Notes: a model not told the origin generated them from the sequence alone. Numbered from the stretch's first letter, positions 35,397 through 49,619 are shown. The stretch: 64,000 nucleotides of DNA from Phoronis australis (GCA_002633005.1 NMRA01000061.1:407472-471471), one strand, 5' to 3'. Program-made: numbers and translations.

Positions 35397-37671
35397 GGCT
35401 AATAGATGATTTGGTAGAATGTGCTGAAACGTCATGGAAATTGCAGAAGCAGATGAAGACTCGTAAATATTGTATAGACTGGGTATGGAAGTAAATCTCA
35501 ACAGGACGAAAAAAGTATGGTATTTAGGAAAGGAGGTTAGCTCAAGAAATATGAGAAGTGGGTCTTTGACAATCATCCAATGGAAACCGTTTTCTGTAAC
35601 GAACATACGTTTTGTATTTAACAACTGAATTTCCAAGTTGAAATTTGAAAAAAAACGGTAGATTTTCTTCTGAAGTGAACAGCTTTTACGTTGGAAAAGC
35701 TAGCACACACTCTCCATTTTACACACGAGTTATTTAAGCACTTTTAAAAACAAATCTTGTGGCTTTTTCTCACGTTCAGATTAGAGAGCAATCTAGTCGC
35801 TTAGAACTATATAACACTAGTTCGCCAAAGTTTACCCCTGACCTAATTCTTTGACATTTTTCACACTAGATCATAAGCGTAAACAGCAAAATTTGTGAGT
35901 GATGCATTATGGACCTGACCGAACACCATTTTTCGAGGTTAGTCCAGTCCGTGCAATACATATATCTTCAAATTTCACATCTTCTGGTGAATTTTTAAAT
36001 ATAGAATAAAATTCATCTTTCCATTTAAATAAAGACTTACAGGTTTTTGATCTCAAACTAACATAAAATAAAAACTAATATGGTGATTTTGAAAACTGTG
36101 GGAGCACGTCTGAGATTCCATCTTGGTTTCTTTGGTCTGTTTCATAAAAACTTATGTAAGATCTTATCGATAGGTCTGTAAATTTAGCCAAATGCGTACA
36201 TAATTCTAAAATATAAGTTGGTAAAAGTGTGTTCTTTCTTTAAGTGGAAAGCCGGTGAAATTTGATGTTAAGTCTTTTACCAAGCTCCAATTAGATGGAT
36301 CACGTCACCATACATTTTAGTAAAATTTAGTGAAAGGAAAACTACGTACATAGCAAAACAGCGGTATCAGTAACGCGACCAAATTTCATTGATTCCAGAT
36401 TCGATAAATCGAGTCCCACAAGTCTATGCTATGGAATGCGCATGCCTCGAATTCATTATCCGGAAAATGGCCAGTGTTGTTTTTGTAAACCAGTCATGGT
36501 CACCGGGTTAATTTACATATTGAATTCCAGTGATGTAAATAGAAAAAATGGGTTTAAAATGAATTATAATCGCTCTTTCCTTCAATTGTTTTGGCAGTAA
36601 TTTTACTCTGGTATATTGCTAAGCGCTAGCTCTCTGCAATTTTCTGTGCACCACCACACACCCTGACAATCAGGCCCAGTTATCAGCCACACTTCCTACA
36701 CTTAGGGAAAACTGAAGCCATTGCTAATGCGCTGATTGAACGCCATGTTTGTCTTCACGGATATCTGGTAAGGTGCAGGCATTGTTTGTTCAACTAGTGG
36801 ACCCAGGCACTTGTCCGTACATTGTTTGCTTTCCCACTAGTTTAAGCACTGGACACTTAAACAAGATGAGAACATACCGCAATTAAAGACCACGAGTTCA
36901 ATGTGACTAGAATGGGAAATTGAAAATCGAACTCGGGTCGCAGGAATGACAGGCGAAAACTACACCACGGATACACTTAATACGGTCATAAACCCGCCTT
37001 TCGACAACTATAAACGAGATTTAATTTGGACCACTTACCGATATGATATTGGTCTTAAATTTTTCGTTTTTCAAAATTGGTGTAATTCCTGGGCTCAGAA
37101 AGAGATGACAGATCGAAATTGCTTGAGACCTAAAAATTGACTTGTCACGGTTTGTAATTCGTTTAGCTTGGTCTTGGGCTCTAACGAATAGTCAGTTCTT
37201 TGCAAGAGCAAAATCACTTCTCGTTTGAATATAGAACAAGTTGAGACCAACAGTGGTAAGCGATTTGAACAAAAAGTTGGTTTCTTCGACGGAACATGAA
37301 TTCATTGTCGTTTTAACATTTTTGTTTGCGAAAGACCGGCTCAGACATGCCTTAAGGATAGACAGAGTATATTTTCTGTGACTTGACCGCAAACCTGAAA
37401 AGATTGCAGAGTTCTGTTTATTTTGCCGCCAAGCAGCTAAAGTTTTGCTCTGTTGAAATTAATTATAGACCCATCTTTCAGCGAGGTACATTATGTTGCC
37501 TCACTGAGTTGCTTTCCACTCATCAGACCTAAGCACCCTTTGTTGTATCACCGTGTCTCTGCGGTAACCGTCACGTGACACTGTTGTTGCTAACCAACAC
37601 CCGAGGATTGTTATCCATTACTTCTGCGTTGTCATTCTTACCGTGAAGACGCGAACACAAATCACTACGCC

Positions 37672-40600
37672 ATGAATACTACTGCTCTTTGTTTGGTCAT
37701 TTTAGCCTGCATTGGTAAGTTAATTTTAATAATATCAAAGTAATTATTAACGTTCGTTACTAAGATCGATTTTTAATAGCTTTTAAATAATGATTTTATA
37801 CCCATAGAACCATATATTGCAATATTTTAACCCAGGAACTGTTCGTTATGTGTACGAAACTAATGCTCGGGCGTTTCTTATTTCTGATTATCTTTTATTC
37901 TTAAAAATCTCATTTTCGAGCAGATTGTCGTAAATTCCGCTGCGGTGAACATTTTCGTGTGAAACGTACAACATTCATTTTTTCATTCTGTTAGCTGAAA
38001 AAACCCTCTCTGGGATCTTCAAGAATTTTATTTCGAGAACCCTGCTGTCGAAAATCAAGATGGGCAACTGGATGTTGAGAACTCTTTAATTTTGAGAGTC
38101 GATTTTTCAGTTCCATGCAAAAATAGTGATATTTGGGCCTTAGGAGTTAACGGTCAAGCGATCACTAGGAAAAGAAAAGTGATCATTTCTAAAACGGGTT
38201 AGAAACCCTATTTCGGCCACAAAAACATTTTATTTAGACATCTTACACATTTAAAATTGGTCTCCAACTGTTCCGAAGTCAAAATGGGTGTAATTTCTGG
38301 ATTAGAAAAGAACTATGACAGTTTATTATTGCTTGAGACGAGACTCTACAAGTTCTAAAATCACATTTTGCATTTGGACGTTGGCCGAATTATCTGACGT
38401 GCTGCTCAGACAATAGTTCTATTTTAACCTCCCATGCTAGGTGCTTTTATCGGGAATACTATGGTAGGCAGTTGAGGGGAAAGTGTCGCCGTAAAATTAC
38501 GCTCGTAATTACGAGCGTAAGTTAAATTGCAAAAGTGTTGCAGTTAAATTACGCCCGTAAATTAAATGGGGGAAATGTCGCCGTAAATTACGCTCGTAAA
38601 ATACCTTAAGAACGTTCCAAATTTAAACCAATCAGTGATGACCTAACATATCCGACTGTTGCTGGGCAGCTGGTTCTTGCACAATCGCTGACATGGTAGC
38701 AGCAATTTGATCCGCCATGATTCAGCGCTTGTATCGTAGTCATGAAATCCGCCAGTAAATAAGTATGTGTATGAGCGTGCGCGATCGTGGATTGTAAAAC
38801 CCAACGTCATTGGCTAAGAGTTTAAACTAAATTACGAGCGTAATTTTACGCCGTAAAGAATTAAATTACGCTCGTAATTTTACGGCGTAATTAATGGTGT
38901 AAATAACGGAGTAATGTACACAATTACGCTCGTATTTTTCCGGCGACACTTTCCGCCCAACGGCCCATCATAGAATACAGAATAGCGCAAATAAGTACAG
39001 AGGGCATTGCTTACCAATTGTTGTGGACAGACGTCAGTTTACAATATTGAGAAAAATCCAATATATTTTGTTTGAAAAAAGCAATACAGAAGAGTAAACA
39101 TGCTACGATTGAACACCATACTTCTCTTGAAACTGAATAGGCGGGAATACACATCCACTATTTGGAACAACAACTTTATGATCGACATATGTCCCAAATG
39201 ATATGTGGTAGTTCGTGAGTCGCAAGCTCGTTACCAGAGATGAAACCAAGACCTGGGAAGGCGATATAAGGTCATTTATGACTACAAGTAAGGTCATTTG
39301 TATGACACATACAATTATAAGTAAGGTAGTTATATGACTAATACAATACCAGTAATAATGGCTAAACACAAGTGAGGTAAAAAGTACTAATCGGGATGGT
39401 AGAGGGTGGGAAAATTTGAGAAGTTTTAGATGTACGTCGAAGAGGTCGGAACGAAGGTGGTAAACAGGAAACGAGGTTACAATAACAAATGTGAATTCCT
39501 AAGCCACGTGACAATCATCAGCCTATGAGAGCCCCAGAGCTGACCAAACTCTGGGCACGTGATAACAATTGACCGATGGGCCTGGGAGAACGACGAGTAG
39601 TCCTACACAAGGGAATTAATGGACTAGACCGAATTGAGGGGGGAAAGGAGTAAGACGGTCCATACGCTCACATAACTATATTTAACTAGTGAAATACCAT
39701 TTATGATCGACATATGTCCCGAATGATGGTAGTTCGTGCGTCGCAAGCTCGTTACCAGAGATGAAACCAAGACCTGGGTAGGCGATATAAGGTCATTTAT
39801 GACTAATACAATTACAAGTATAAGGTCATTTATATGACACATACAATTATAAGTAAGGTAGTTATATGACTAATACAATACCAGTAATAGTTAGTGCCTA
39901 AACATAAGTAAGGTAAAAAATACTAATCTCTGGTAAGATGGGCAAATAAAAAGCGCCACAAGAGATGTAGTAAGACAGCTCCGGATTCCCGTGTTGGAGT
40001 TGCTTTAAAAATGCGGTGACATTAAAATCACAACGCAAAAATCATCATTTTCTCATTTTGATTGGCAGCCTCTGATCTGTCTAGCACCGTTATTTTTCAT
40101 CGAGATATTAGAACGCTCATTACGCTGTTGATCACTAATCAATCCCAATAGACATTTTCGACTCATTTGGCCACATGCATGAAACTACTATTGGATAGTT
40201 TATGTTGCAATCCGGTCACAAAGATCTTACTATAGCTGGGCAACACGTTTTTTGAGACACGAAATCAACACTCTTCTCTATCGGTGATCTTAATGTCGTG
40301 ATTTCTAACGGCACTGTTTCGGAAGTATGAGAGAAACGAAACAGAGGTAATAAAAAGACCCATAATAAAACGTCTCGTGCCCAAGCCTCACGATGACGCT
40401 GATCGGTTTAGCCATTGGGCGTCATCTTGGGGACGAGGCTGCGGACTTTCCGGTCGAAAAGTTTAGGTTATCCGGAAAATAACAATTAACATATTCTGAA
40501 ACATGAATATCAGAAAGTGGGTTTACTCGCAATTAGAAATAAAAGATTACCTGCTCCAACTGAATGGCAATGGTTAAAATTTGAAACGGTCTGTGTGTCA

Positions 40601-43600
40601 CGAATCTTTCGGAAGTATCCTTGCCCAGTGTTGAATGTTATTCGTGGTTACATGAGTTTCAACTTAACCTTTAGGTGGTTTTATGGCAGCTAGAATTTGC
40701 AGAAATATTTCAGGGGAAAAGAAGCCCGCTTCTAATTTTATGTTTATTGTCACGCAGGTAAAATGATTTAATTAAATGTCAGATTTTCATTTAAATTTTC
40801 ATCTTCGTGATGAATGAGATTACTAAGTTCTGCTGATGTTTGTTCGTTGTCAATTCATAACTACTCATGCAATGACGCAGAGGGTTCACTATTGCTTAGA
40901 AAACTATATACAAATCAAGGTCCGATCTACACGCTAGCCAAGTGAACAGATCTGTGCCACAGGAGTAAACGTGTATTGCAAAATCTCTTTCAGCGTTCAC
41001 TTGTGTGGCTTCAGCGTCACCTGTCGCTGCCGGGTAACGACAAAGCCCATACGACTTATACCTTTATGCAAACGCAAAGCCAGATTATTAGTCATCCGTT
41101 GCGAAAGTGATAAAAGGCTGAATTTATTATGCAATTGTGTATCTGGAGTAAATATTTAATTTGCATTTAGATGCAGTACTCTGTTCAAGCAGTTCGAGCA
41201 TTGTTTGTGGAAGTTAGACAAAAGTCCCTGGAAACACGTTTCCGAGACAGTCAGCATTGTGTATACTTCACACACACCGCACACAAACTTAGATGAAATT
41301 ATTTTTATGCTAAGGCTGTCCACAATGAGGACAAAGATACTACAATATCTTTGATGAGGATTTGTTTTCCGTCACCCTTCTGGCACTCACCTGAGATAGG
41401 TGCGTAGGTCGGAATGTTCCGATTGCCGAGGATCACAAAAATTTAAACCTCATCGACAGCTTTTAGATAAACGCATTTCGAACGATGCACTTACAACGTC
41501 TACCAGCACGAGCATGTTAAAATAGGAGACCACGTGGAAAAATTCTCAAAATTTGACGCTAGTGTGAAATTTGGAGACAGTCCTGTCGCAAACACACAGA
41601 CGCGCACACACACGCAAACACACCGTCTACGATTCATGTCTGTATTGATTAGCAGTGGCACACAATTCAGCTTCTTTTTGCTTTTACTGAGTCGGTGTAA
41701 AGGAATTGTTTTAAAACCTTTGTTGCACTTTTTCTTTAATTGTTGCATGTTATCATTTATCAGCATCGCCTTTATACATGTAGATAACTTTCTTCGTACT
41801 CGCAAATAGTCAGGATTACACTGCAAGTAGCACTTTCAACCATCGATAACGCTTTAACTGTCATCGTGATCAAATTTACAAGTTAACAAAATTCATACAG
41901 GTTTTGTGTTGTTTTACAGGCACATCGATGGCCCTTGAATGCTACATTTGCTCCAGCGTAACCACAGGTTGTGGCGACCCCTTTGACAAGACTAAGAACC
42001 TGACAACTTCAACAGCCTGTACAGATTCCTGCATGGTAAGTTGAATCAACTTCTGTTTAGTTTGCGCGTGTCAATAAATACAAAAGCGGCGGCTAAAATC
42101 TTCATCATTTTAATGTTAAAACATATGGGAAACGTGTTTAACTTCAGTTTGAAATAAACGGAATCAAGTACTCCGAGTATTTCCTAAAAGGATAGATCTA
42201 CTTAAAAGACTTCGTGTAAGAGTTCAACTGTTTCTGTGGAATCGCTTTTCTAAAACGGTATCGAGTTTGACTGGTTTTGTGTGTTCTTGAAGCGGCTAGT
42301 TAACCCCGCCTTCCATCACAAAAAATGATTTAAACTTGATAGTTGGGCATCGAACAAGGGTTCCTTACTCAAACTGGAGTTGGAGGACATGACACTTTAT
42401 GCTCCGATAATGGCCTCAAGAATTACCTGTAGTTTTGATCGAGCCAGGTCTTTTCAAACCCTGCAATCGTTTCTGATCACAGTATGGAACAAGGACAGAC
42501 CGAAACCCGACAGCCTAGTGGGAGCGGGGGAGGGGTATCAATAACATTTACTAGCTTTGAAATGAGAATCACTCCTTTGAAATGATCCCCAACAGCACAC
42601 AATATTTGTCGCAGCAAAGAATTTGCGCCTTCATTGCGCATGACCCATTTTTCACACTGACCATTCAAAATGCAGAGGTTCGTCCTACAGATCGGGGCCG
42701 AGTTCAGCCTGTAAAATCTTCGCTTGTGGAACGGAAGTAATCAATTCAGCCCCAATGATTCATGAATTCTGTCCTACAATTAAACAATCGAACATCACCC
42801 ACCAGTAGTTTAGTGTAGACCGTTTGAGAATATTCAGGTAATACTCGACTTTTTCTTCAAATGAACCTCTTCCTTTGTTCATTCACCCTTTTCGGCACTT
42901 TTGAGACTTCACCCATGGATACGATTGGTTCGTACACTATAGTTGTGGTTCATCGTCACTGGTAGAGCTTTTCATCATCACCACCAAGTTGCTTTGGAAC
43001 AAAGTCACCTTCATCACTAACTAAGCCCTCCAAAAAATTCTCATCTCCATCTAACCCATGTGACACATCACGTACCAACTCGAGGGTTTCTTTGTAGATT
43101 TGAATCTAAAAATTCAGAGTCAGGGAATCAATTAGCCCATTCAATTTTGGTGCTACATTACACGTGTCTCAAAGTAAAAATCGTGTCAAATAGCGAGTAA
43201 TAAACAATAACATAAGGTCATAAAGACACTGGCTGTGATCCTATACTATCATGATGTTGAATGTAGGCCTAATGTCAAAGCGACAACGGACGAACGATTC
43301 TGTAGAACAAAAAATCCCAATGTTAATTTTATTTACACAAAAATTAATATCTGACAAGTCAACTAACAAACTGTTTAGAATAATAAGTATATTGCTCAAA
43401 ACAAAAAAACAAACTGCGGCGCTTTCAGTTTGTTAAAAAACACTTAGGGAGAAGACTAAACACAAGTGTTGGCATGGTGATGATGCCGCGGCTACAACTT
43501 GAATGCAACGTGGCTTTTCAGGACAAGCACACTTAGATAACAAAACAATATTCAACATATCGTTTACACTAGTATATAACATGATATTTAATAATTTGAA

Positions 43601-44421
43601 TCCAATGCACTGAGACAATAAATTTACCTGGACAGAGTAGAGAATGTCTTTGCCCTTTGCTCACACACAGGGCAACTTACAACATGAGGGCAGACATCTT
43701 GAATTTCTAATTCAAGTAGTTGGCTCATTTGTCAAGAGAGGTCTCTCACAGTGTAGGATTACTGCAACAATGGGCCTTGAAGAGTAAACAATCAATAACA
43801 CGAGTGGGGGTAATTATAGATCATCAAAAGATGTGTTGCAATATTACAACTTGGGGCCTTCCTGGGGTAGACAAGAGAACCTCGCGAAAACACAAAATCA
43901 CGCAAGAATTCCCTGACACATTGCCACATCATGGGCGGCACAGCACCGGAAAAAGTGGGAGGGCTAACTGCCCCCTAGCCCACCGTGGTGCACCACCTAA
44001 AGACCATGTCCGGCGCAACACTGAAAAAGTGGGGGCTATAGCCCCACCCCAACCCCCTATAGTGCGCCGGCCGTGCATATGCTTTTCAAGCGAAACAAAA
44101 GATCACATTTCTTTATTCCCGAGATTCTTGCGCACATGGAACTCACTTTAGTTTCTTGAGCCGAAGTTTGACTAAAGAAAAATCTTCATTCGCACTGTTC
44201 TTTGTTTCTTTTAGAAAAGCAAGGTGACCACTGGTGGAAATTCTGTCATCACCCGCTCATGCAGTGCCGCATGTACGGAGACGAACGCCGAAGTATTGGG
44301 AATCAGGACCCAAACGACTTGCTGTAAAACCGACAAGTGCAACGGGGCAGATCACGTGTATGTCTCCAAAATTTCAATGGCGGCTGCAGCCGTCATCACC
44401 GGCGCTTTTCTTTTGCATTAA
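37672..44421 (+). CDS. Ly6/uPAR (three-finger) GPI-type surface protein
   Basis: Exons are 37672-37714, 41920-42035 and 44215-44421, with introns of phase 1 and phase 0 and consensus GT-AG borders; the product is 121 residues. Residues 1-19 are a hydrophobic signal peptide ending near SMA. The mature part starts LECYICSS, the usual LxCxxC opening of the Ly6 fold, and has ten cysteines, ending with the CC...C-Asn signature (CCKTDKCN). The C-terminus (MAAAAVITGAFLL) is a short hydrophobic tail after a small-residue stretch, as in GPI-anchored members. Three-finger proteins bind other proteins at the cell surface; the ligand cannot be read from sequence. The three-exon layout matches the family. 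Start: first ATG, just before the signal peptide. A poly(A) signal follows at 44595. Confidence 0.87.
38476..38958. repeat. 483-bp MITE built of TTACGCTCGTAA palindromes
   Basis: The ends ggggaaagtgtcgccg and cggcgacactttccgccc are inverted repeats. Inside, ttacgctcgtaa and its complement recur many times; the block at 38497-38520 is a perfect 24-bp palindrome. It is non-coding and lies in the first intron of the Ly6 gene. Confidence 0.85.
39175..39392. repeat. Direct repeat, left copy
   Basis: It starts tttatgatcgacatatgtcc and runs about 218 bp. It is repeated with small indels at 39700-39928, about 307 bp further on. It has no coding capacity and contains several copies of a gtatgac/taatacaat submotif. 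Confidence 0.85.
39700..39928. repeat. Direct repeat, right copy
   Basis: This is the partner of 39175-39392, in the same orientation with a few percent difference and small insertions. The pair could be a local duplication or the ends of a small element; no primer-binding site was recognised in the spacer. Confidence 0.85.
40385..40440. repeat. Inverted-repeat fragment shared with the duplicated block
   Basis: The sequence gacgctgatcggtttagcca is also found at about 13179 and 18628. Here the flanks (caagcctcacgatgacg and cgtcatcttggggacgaggct) are partly complementary, suggesting a small folded repeat. Confidence 0.6.
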
Positions 44422-44594
44422 AGTAGTTGAAGTACTGTGATGCTTCATAAAATTACAATCAATGATAGTTGAAGTAGTGTGATGCTTTATAACATGGCAA
44501 TCTAAATCCATGGTGTTGCTTTGTTTGACTTTTATACTTCTTTTTCATCTCTTTTTGTGACGATAAAACCTGTTGCTTCTAATCTTTTTGACGG

Positions 44595-44600
44595 AATAAA
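44595..44600 (+). promoter_or_regulatory. Poly(A) signal of the Ly6 gene
   Basis: AATAAA lies 174 bp after the Ly6 stop codon, on the coding strand and at a normal distance. Confidence 0.55.
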
Positions 44601-44609
44601 GTACAACTG

Positions 44610-46020
44610 TAAACAGTCGTATGTCTTGTGCATCAGGTCCTGTTGTGTGTTACAGAATGAAGCCACCAAATAGAACCCGGACTTGAGAGAAGAGCTAAAT
44701 ATTACGTTTTGGGCCCATTTGAGATACATTCATTGCAAGGCCCTGTTACACCAAAGGAAGTTTTCCAGTATGGTCTCGGAAACGAGACACGACTCAAATG
44801 GAAAACCAATAAACGATAAGCAATCTGAGTAAGAACCGACTGGCCAAATTAAATTGCCTGTCTTTATCCGCCACCAGGCGATTTCGCCAAGATATAAACT
44901 TTGGCTCGGGAGCCGATTCATAAGAGCTAATTTTATTAAATAGATAGGGTTATACGTACACGCAAGCATCTTTGAAATACGCGGAATTTAAAATGTAGGA
45001 AACACAACGATTAATAAAATTCGCTGAAGACACAACTTTGGTTCGGTTATTTCGTATTAATCATCCCAATTCTGCTTTAATAGCATGTCCTCAAATTGGA
45101 ATTTTGCCAGAAAACTTCATGCAGAATATCAAGACACTGAAATATCAACTTACAACGGAAATATTATCGACGATCTTTTAATGAAAGGGTGTTACAAAAT
45201 GCATATGTTCAGTATTAAAGAGAACGAAGATGCATAATAAAAAGACAAGAGCAAATAGTCTTCCAGAAATAGGTTCCAGAGCTTAGGTTGCTTAGACGCA
45301 AGAATCACGTGAAGGAAACTAGTGTGATCAGAGCTTGGAATGACCCATGACAAAAAAGAGGAAATTTTTACGGCCCTAAATACACATTTCAATCTAAACC
45401 ATACCTCAAAAGATCGAAAGTTACTGTGTCGTGTTGGCAAAACGAGCTCATCTTAAGCAGTACCTGACATCTATTTCAGCAACAACAATGAAGGTAACTA
45501 GATACAACAAAAGATATTTTTTTAAATTAAAATAATAAAGATGATGAAAAATTTGCAGCCTGAGTGGCAGGAGATTAATCTTGATTTGCTGCAGGTAGAC
45601 CTATAAAATTAGTTTCAATTCTTTTAATTACGATACAAAATTACAAAAAAAATGAAAATCGATCTAATTATCTAGAAAACCTGAAATACATACACATTTA
45701 ATTCCAACAAAAAATTTAATTCCAACGCAAATGGAAAAAAGTCAAGATGAAAACCTGTCGCTCATACCCCAAATCTTAGCATGGAAAAATGAAAGTCAAA
45801 AACAACATAATTTAAACTATAGAATGCATCAATCACAATCCTAAGTTGGCCAAACTTTTCAGTTTCAAACACTAATTACTGGAGTTAATTGTTCATAAGC
45901 GACGCTGGTGTAGGGCTTTACTCTATTGCGAGATATTGGTGATGGCACGTGGAGTCAAGGGCTCCTCTCCCACACTGTCAAGTAATTATAAATATGCAAT
46001 AATACAAATAGTACATTGAA
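44610..46020. other. Non-coding stretch after the Ly6 gene
   Basis: The sequence is AT-rich. Small frames at 44730-44969 and 45192-45440 on the minus strand have no recognisable domain. I see nothing else. Confidence 0.45.
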
Positions 46021-46029
46021 CAATGGTGA

Positions 46030-46901
46030 GTGACCAAAGGTAAATCGTTAATTTATAATATGGTCGGTTAAAGCGTTATAAAAGTGACTGTGTACGTGTC
46101 TCTCGAGATATTCAGAGAGTTTAGAAAGAATAGAAATCGGTCTGTAATTACCTCTGAATCTCCCTTCTTTAAGAGAGGATTAACTCGTTTCCAAGTACAT
46201 GGGTAAGAAGAGGCTAAGACCGATAATTTTGTAGACAATGGGTGAGAGAACATCGGCACCAAATTTTCAAAAAATTGGCTCTGGTGTCATCCAGACCCAT
46301 TGCCTTACGTGCATTAAAGCTAACTGAAAACTTATTAACAGATGATAGATCCACTCTCATGGATGTTAAAACTATGACCCAATAGTTTATTTTGAATAAA
46401 CCGCTTTAAACTTGACAAAAACTCAAGTGAGGCATTGTCAGTAGGCTATGTAATATATCGGTAAACAATACTGTTTAATTAAAGTATTATCTTTATTCTT
46501 TACTTCACACACATCTCTGCCCATCAGTAATGAATTGTGAACTTTTAACTGCTTTTTAGCAGAGTTTTCCATAGAATTTCCGGTATTCATTGGGGTTGTT
46601 TTCAGTGCCCACCCCACCCCTAAAATTCTCCCAGATTCCATTAGGCCGTTCTGTTGAAGACATCCAGTCAAGTCCAGGGCACTGCCGCCAGACCACTACA
46701 AAACTTGGATGCATCAAATTTCTTCGTGCACCTAATTTGACCACTTTCACAAGAGTGTACTCCAAAAACTGGGAAGTGATCACTCAAGGGGAGATTAGGA
46801 CAGGCGTATGAATATTTTTCCGGAGAGGTGGTCCATGTATGGTCAATACAAGACCTGCATCCAGTCTCGGTTCTCGTGAACTCGGAGATCATGTTTATCA
46901 T
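46030..46901 (-). mobile_element. Decayed non-LTR retrotransposon (LINE) fragment
   Basis: Read on the minus strand, 46901-46670 encodes a piece resembling the end of an APE-type endonuclease (SCIDHTWTT, then LSDHFPVFG). 46320-46030 resembles the start of a reverse transcriptase in broken frames (a LKKG block, then NYRPIS and KLSEYLERHVH). Several frameshifts and stops and an apparent internal loss separate the parts, so it is dead. CR1/L2-like is the most likely group, judged from the motif style alone. A separate + strand tract at about 47155-47210 (gagggccctcttggaaagca) looks like a LINE-type 3' tail. Confidence 0.65.
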
Positions 46902-48149
46902 TTTATAACCAATTTACTTAACCTTTTATACCCTGCCTATCTTAATCATGTCATTTTTTCATTGTCGTAAATACTCTCATTGTCTAGAGTCATCTCTTAA
47001 TTTATTTCATCTGTCTTAGTTAATTTTTTACCATTATTTGTCATTTAGTTATTGTCTTAATTCTCAACCTTAACTGTTTTAATTGTATCTTTGTTACGTA
47101 TATTTCATTGTTGTTTTATTACTTCATTGTATTATATTACTGTTTTTCTTGTTGAGGGCCCTCTTGGAAAGCAGTGCTATCACTGAAGAGGTCACCCTCA
47201 TTTTAAATATCACAAAAGAGAAAGAGAGAACCATTCGCAAACAGATAATTTAATTATACAGTCAAACTGCCTGTTCTTCGACTTATGAAATATAGGTGCT
47301 ACAGTCAAATATCTTGTACTCGTAAGAAACATAGTGTTCATTTTACCTCAAGTTAACGTTTTATCAGACACGTCGGGACCCATTGCGTTTATCTGTGAAA
47401 GGTTTAAAAACTGGATTATCCGTTGCTGAGAAATTACTCACTTTTGGGACACCTGATATAGTCACTTTTTGGGGCTTTTATGTGTGAAATCACTCTTGAC
47501 TAAATTTCGTCTCAAAGTGTCGGAGTTTATGATACTTATAGCTAGGAGATATGAAATAATCATTACACCCCACACATACATTAACTTGCTTTCAGTGATT
47601 CCTTCACGTGAACCATGAATTCCCAACTCGTTTAGTTACAGAACAGAATTTCCTAGGGTTATCTATTAACTCCCCACGACCATTTTTGTTAAGGAGGGCG
47701 CTCTCATCACTGCACGCTTGCGGAGAACTATTACGTCAACCTTTTCATATGGTAATCTGGTATTTAGTGCATAGCGTATGTTCTGGTTGACTCGTGGGGT
47801 GGATTGCTTGAAAAACCTGATTTCGGGTAATTTCTCGTAAAAGCTGTTGTTTTTAACTGATTGGAATTGCACGTTTTGTTTTAAGGCAGGGCACAAACGA
47901 GTGCATTAGCTCATTGCAAAACTAACTATGGGCTATCGAATGAGGAGTTTTTCGAATTGACTGTGTGTATGCCTATTTTTTCTTGGTCCATGTAAACGTT
48001 CTTGTAGCCTATGGTGGGCCACATCTCCGACGGAGGAACTGTATGTGAGGGCATTCATCAGTATTGACATGCATACTAATTGCGTTTGGTTTTGAGAGTA
48101 TAGTTCTAATTGAGTCTTAGTAGGAGACTAGAAAAAAATCTCCCTGGTT

Positions 48150-48275
48150 CCTTGCGTGTCCGCTACTGGTAGAGAACACGCAGATGTCATTCAGTAGCAA
48201 GCGTTTTATCACTGGTTAGTGCAATCTCCTCTGCAGTCATTGGTTAGCTTTGTAACAAAGAATAAAAATGGCGTA
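48150..48275 (+). repeat. Dispersed repeat, inverted copy at 59333-59460
   Basis: The shared block reads ctgcagtcattggttagctt here and appears as its reverse complement (aagctaaccaatgactgcag) at about 59359. Similar neighbouring wording (cactggttag, acacgcaga, tcagtagc) extends the match over about 125 bp. Non-coding. Confidence 0.75.
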
Positions 48276-49619
48276 CTATGAATGATTTTTAGCCTTTTTC
48301 ATGCAAGTGGGGTGACAGCAAATATTTCGTTTCTGCAGCAACGTTTAATACTGAGCCGCGTGCTTGAAGGACATACATGTACAATACATACACATCTGGT
48401 CAATAGCGGAGTTGCAACCGAATCGATTTAACGATTGCACATGTCCGGAAATTAGGGCGCGCAAAGGCTATTGGGATTGATTAGGGTATGTGGAATGGCC
48501 GATTGGTTTGCAAGACGTGTGATTTGTGTGCATTAAACTACGTTGCTGTATGTATTTCTGCTGCTATTCGCCCTAATAAGCGCCCATGCCCCAATAAGTG
48601 CCCCAACGCGTTTTCAGACTTCGCTAAAGTAAGCGCCCAGCCCATGAACTACATGCCAAAAATTCCTTACCTACAGTTCTAACGTCTCCAATTTATCAGT
48701 TGAAAGATCCGACAGTCCTGAATTGTAGACCAGGAGCCACTCCGTTATGTACGTATACACTTCAAACTTACGCCGCGATTCAAAAAGAACGCAAAAGTTT
48801 TGCTGCTCTTGCGAGGGATGTGCCCCACTACGCGGGTCTGGACTTTGAAAACAGACGCAGCGTACTTGTCAGCAGGATTGCATTATTTCTTTCCCGCGGT
48901 ACAGATCTTCTCCGGCCTCAACAGGAATCCAAACTTTTTTGTACACGTGAAAACCGTGAATCGAAGACTAATAAAAAAACTTGACCAGTGTTAGCACGCG
49001 GCCAAGAAGCGCGCGTAATCATAATTGGTGTTTTTAAAGTCAAAATGACCCACTGATAGTGAACACATTCGCACCCTTACACCCCGAATGTGGGAGTGTT
49101 TCATGAAACTGTGCTCCCCTGCTTGAATGTTGTATGTCGTAAGGTGTAAATTTTGAAACAAACATCTGGACCCGTGTTTGGATGGCGTAAGAGGGCAGTT
49201 TTTTGACATTGACGTAGAAAACATTTGATGGTTGGGGGAGGAGAGTTTGTTAATTTTTTAATTTCATTTTAAAATAAAATATGTGTGTTGATAATTAATT
49301 GTTCATTAATTGATATTTACACCTGGAATATTGGGGAAAAGCTATCTCCGCCCCAACTTTTTGGTTGAGGGGCTCCTCACCCCCCGTTTTGATCCTACCT
49401 CTTCTTCAGCAGATCTATCTTATGTTCATTACTTCATCCCTGACCCCCATGGACAAAATCTTACAGGTTCTGTATATTCCCACACTCCAATCATCAACTT
49501 TCACCTGCTCACCTCTGATTACTGAGTTACCAGCTTGCTTCTGATGTACTTTTCGTAATTTATTTTACCTTTGTCATGCGCGCACCCAGCCATTAATATA
49601 GGCGGGCTCGAATCTCTGA

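Larger units (their letters stand above)
29010..37600. other. Gene-free stretch between the fibrinogen and Ly6 genes
   Basis: The open frames here (such as those at 30108-30365, 30635-30889, 32507-32770 and 34487-34726) show no domain and no matching splice sites. What can be named is a dispersed repeat at 30620-30890, a GTT/GCT microsatellite at 31811-31868 and a short TTAGGG-type array at 35376. The rest is AT-rich with nothing recognisable. Confidence 0.5.
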
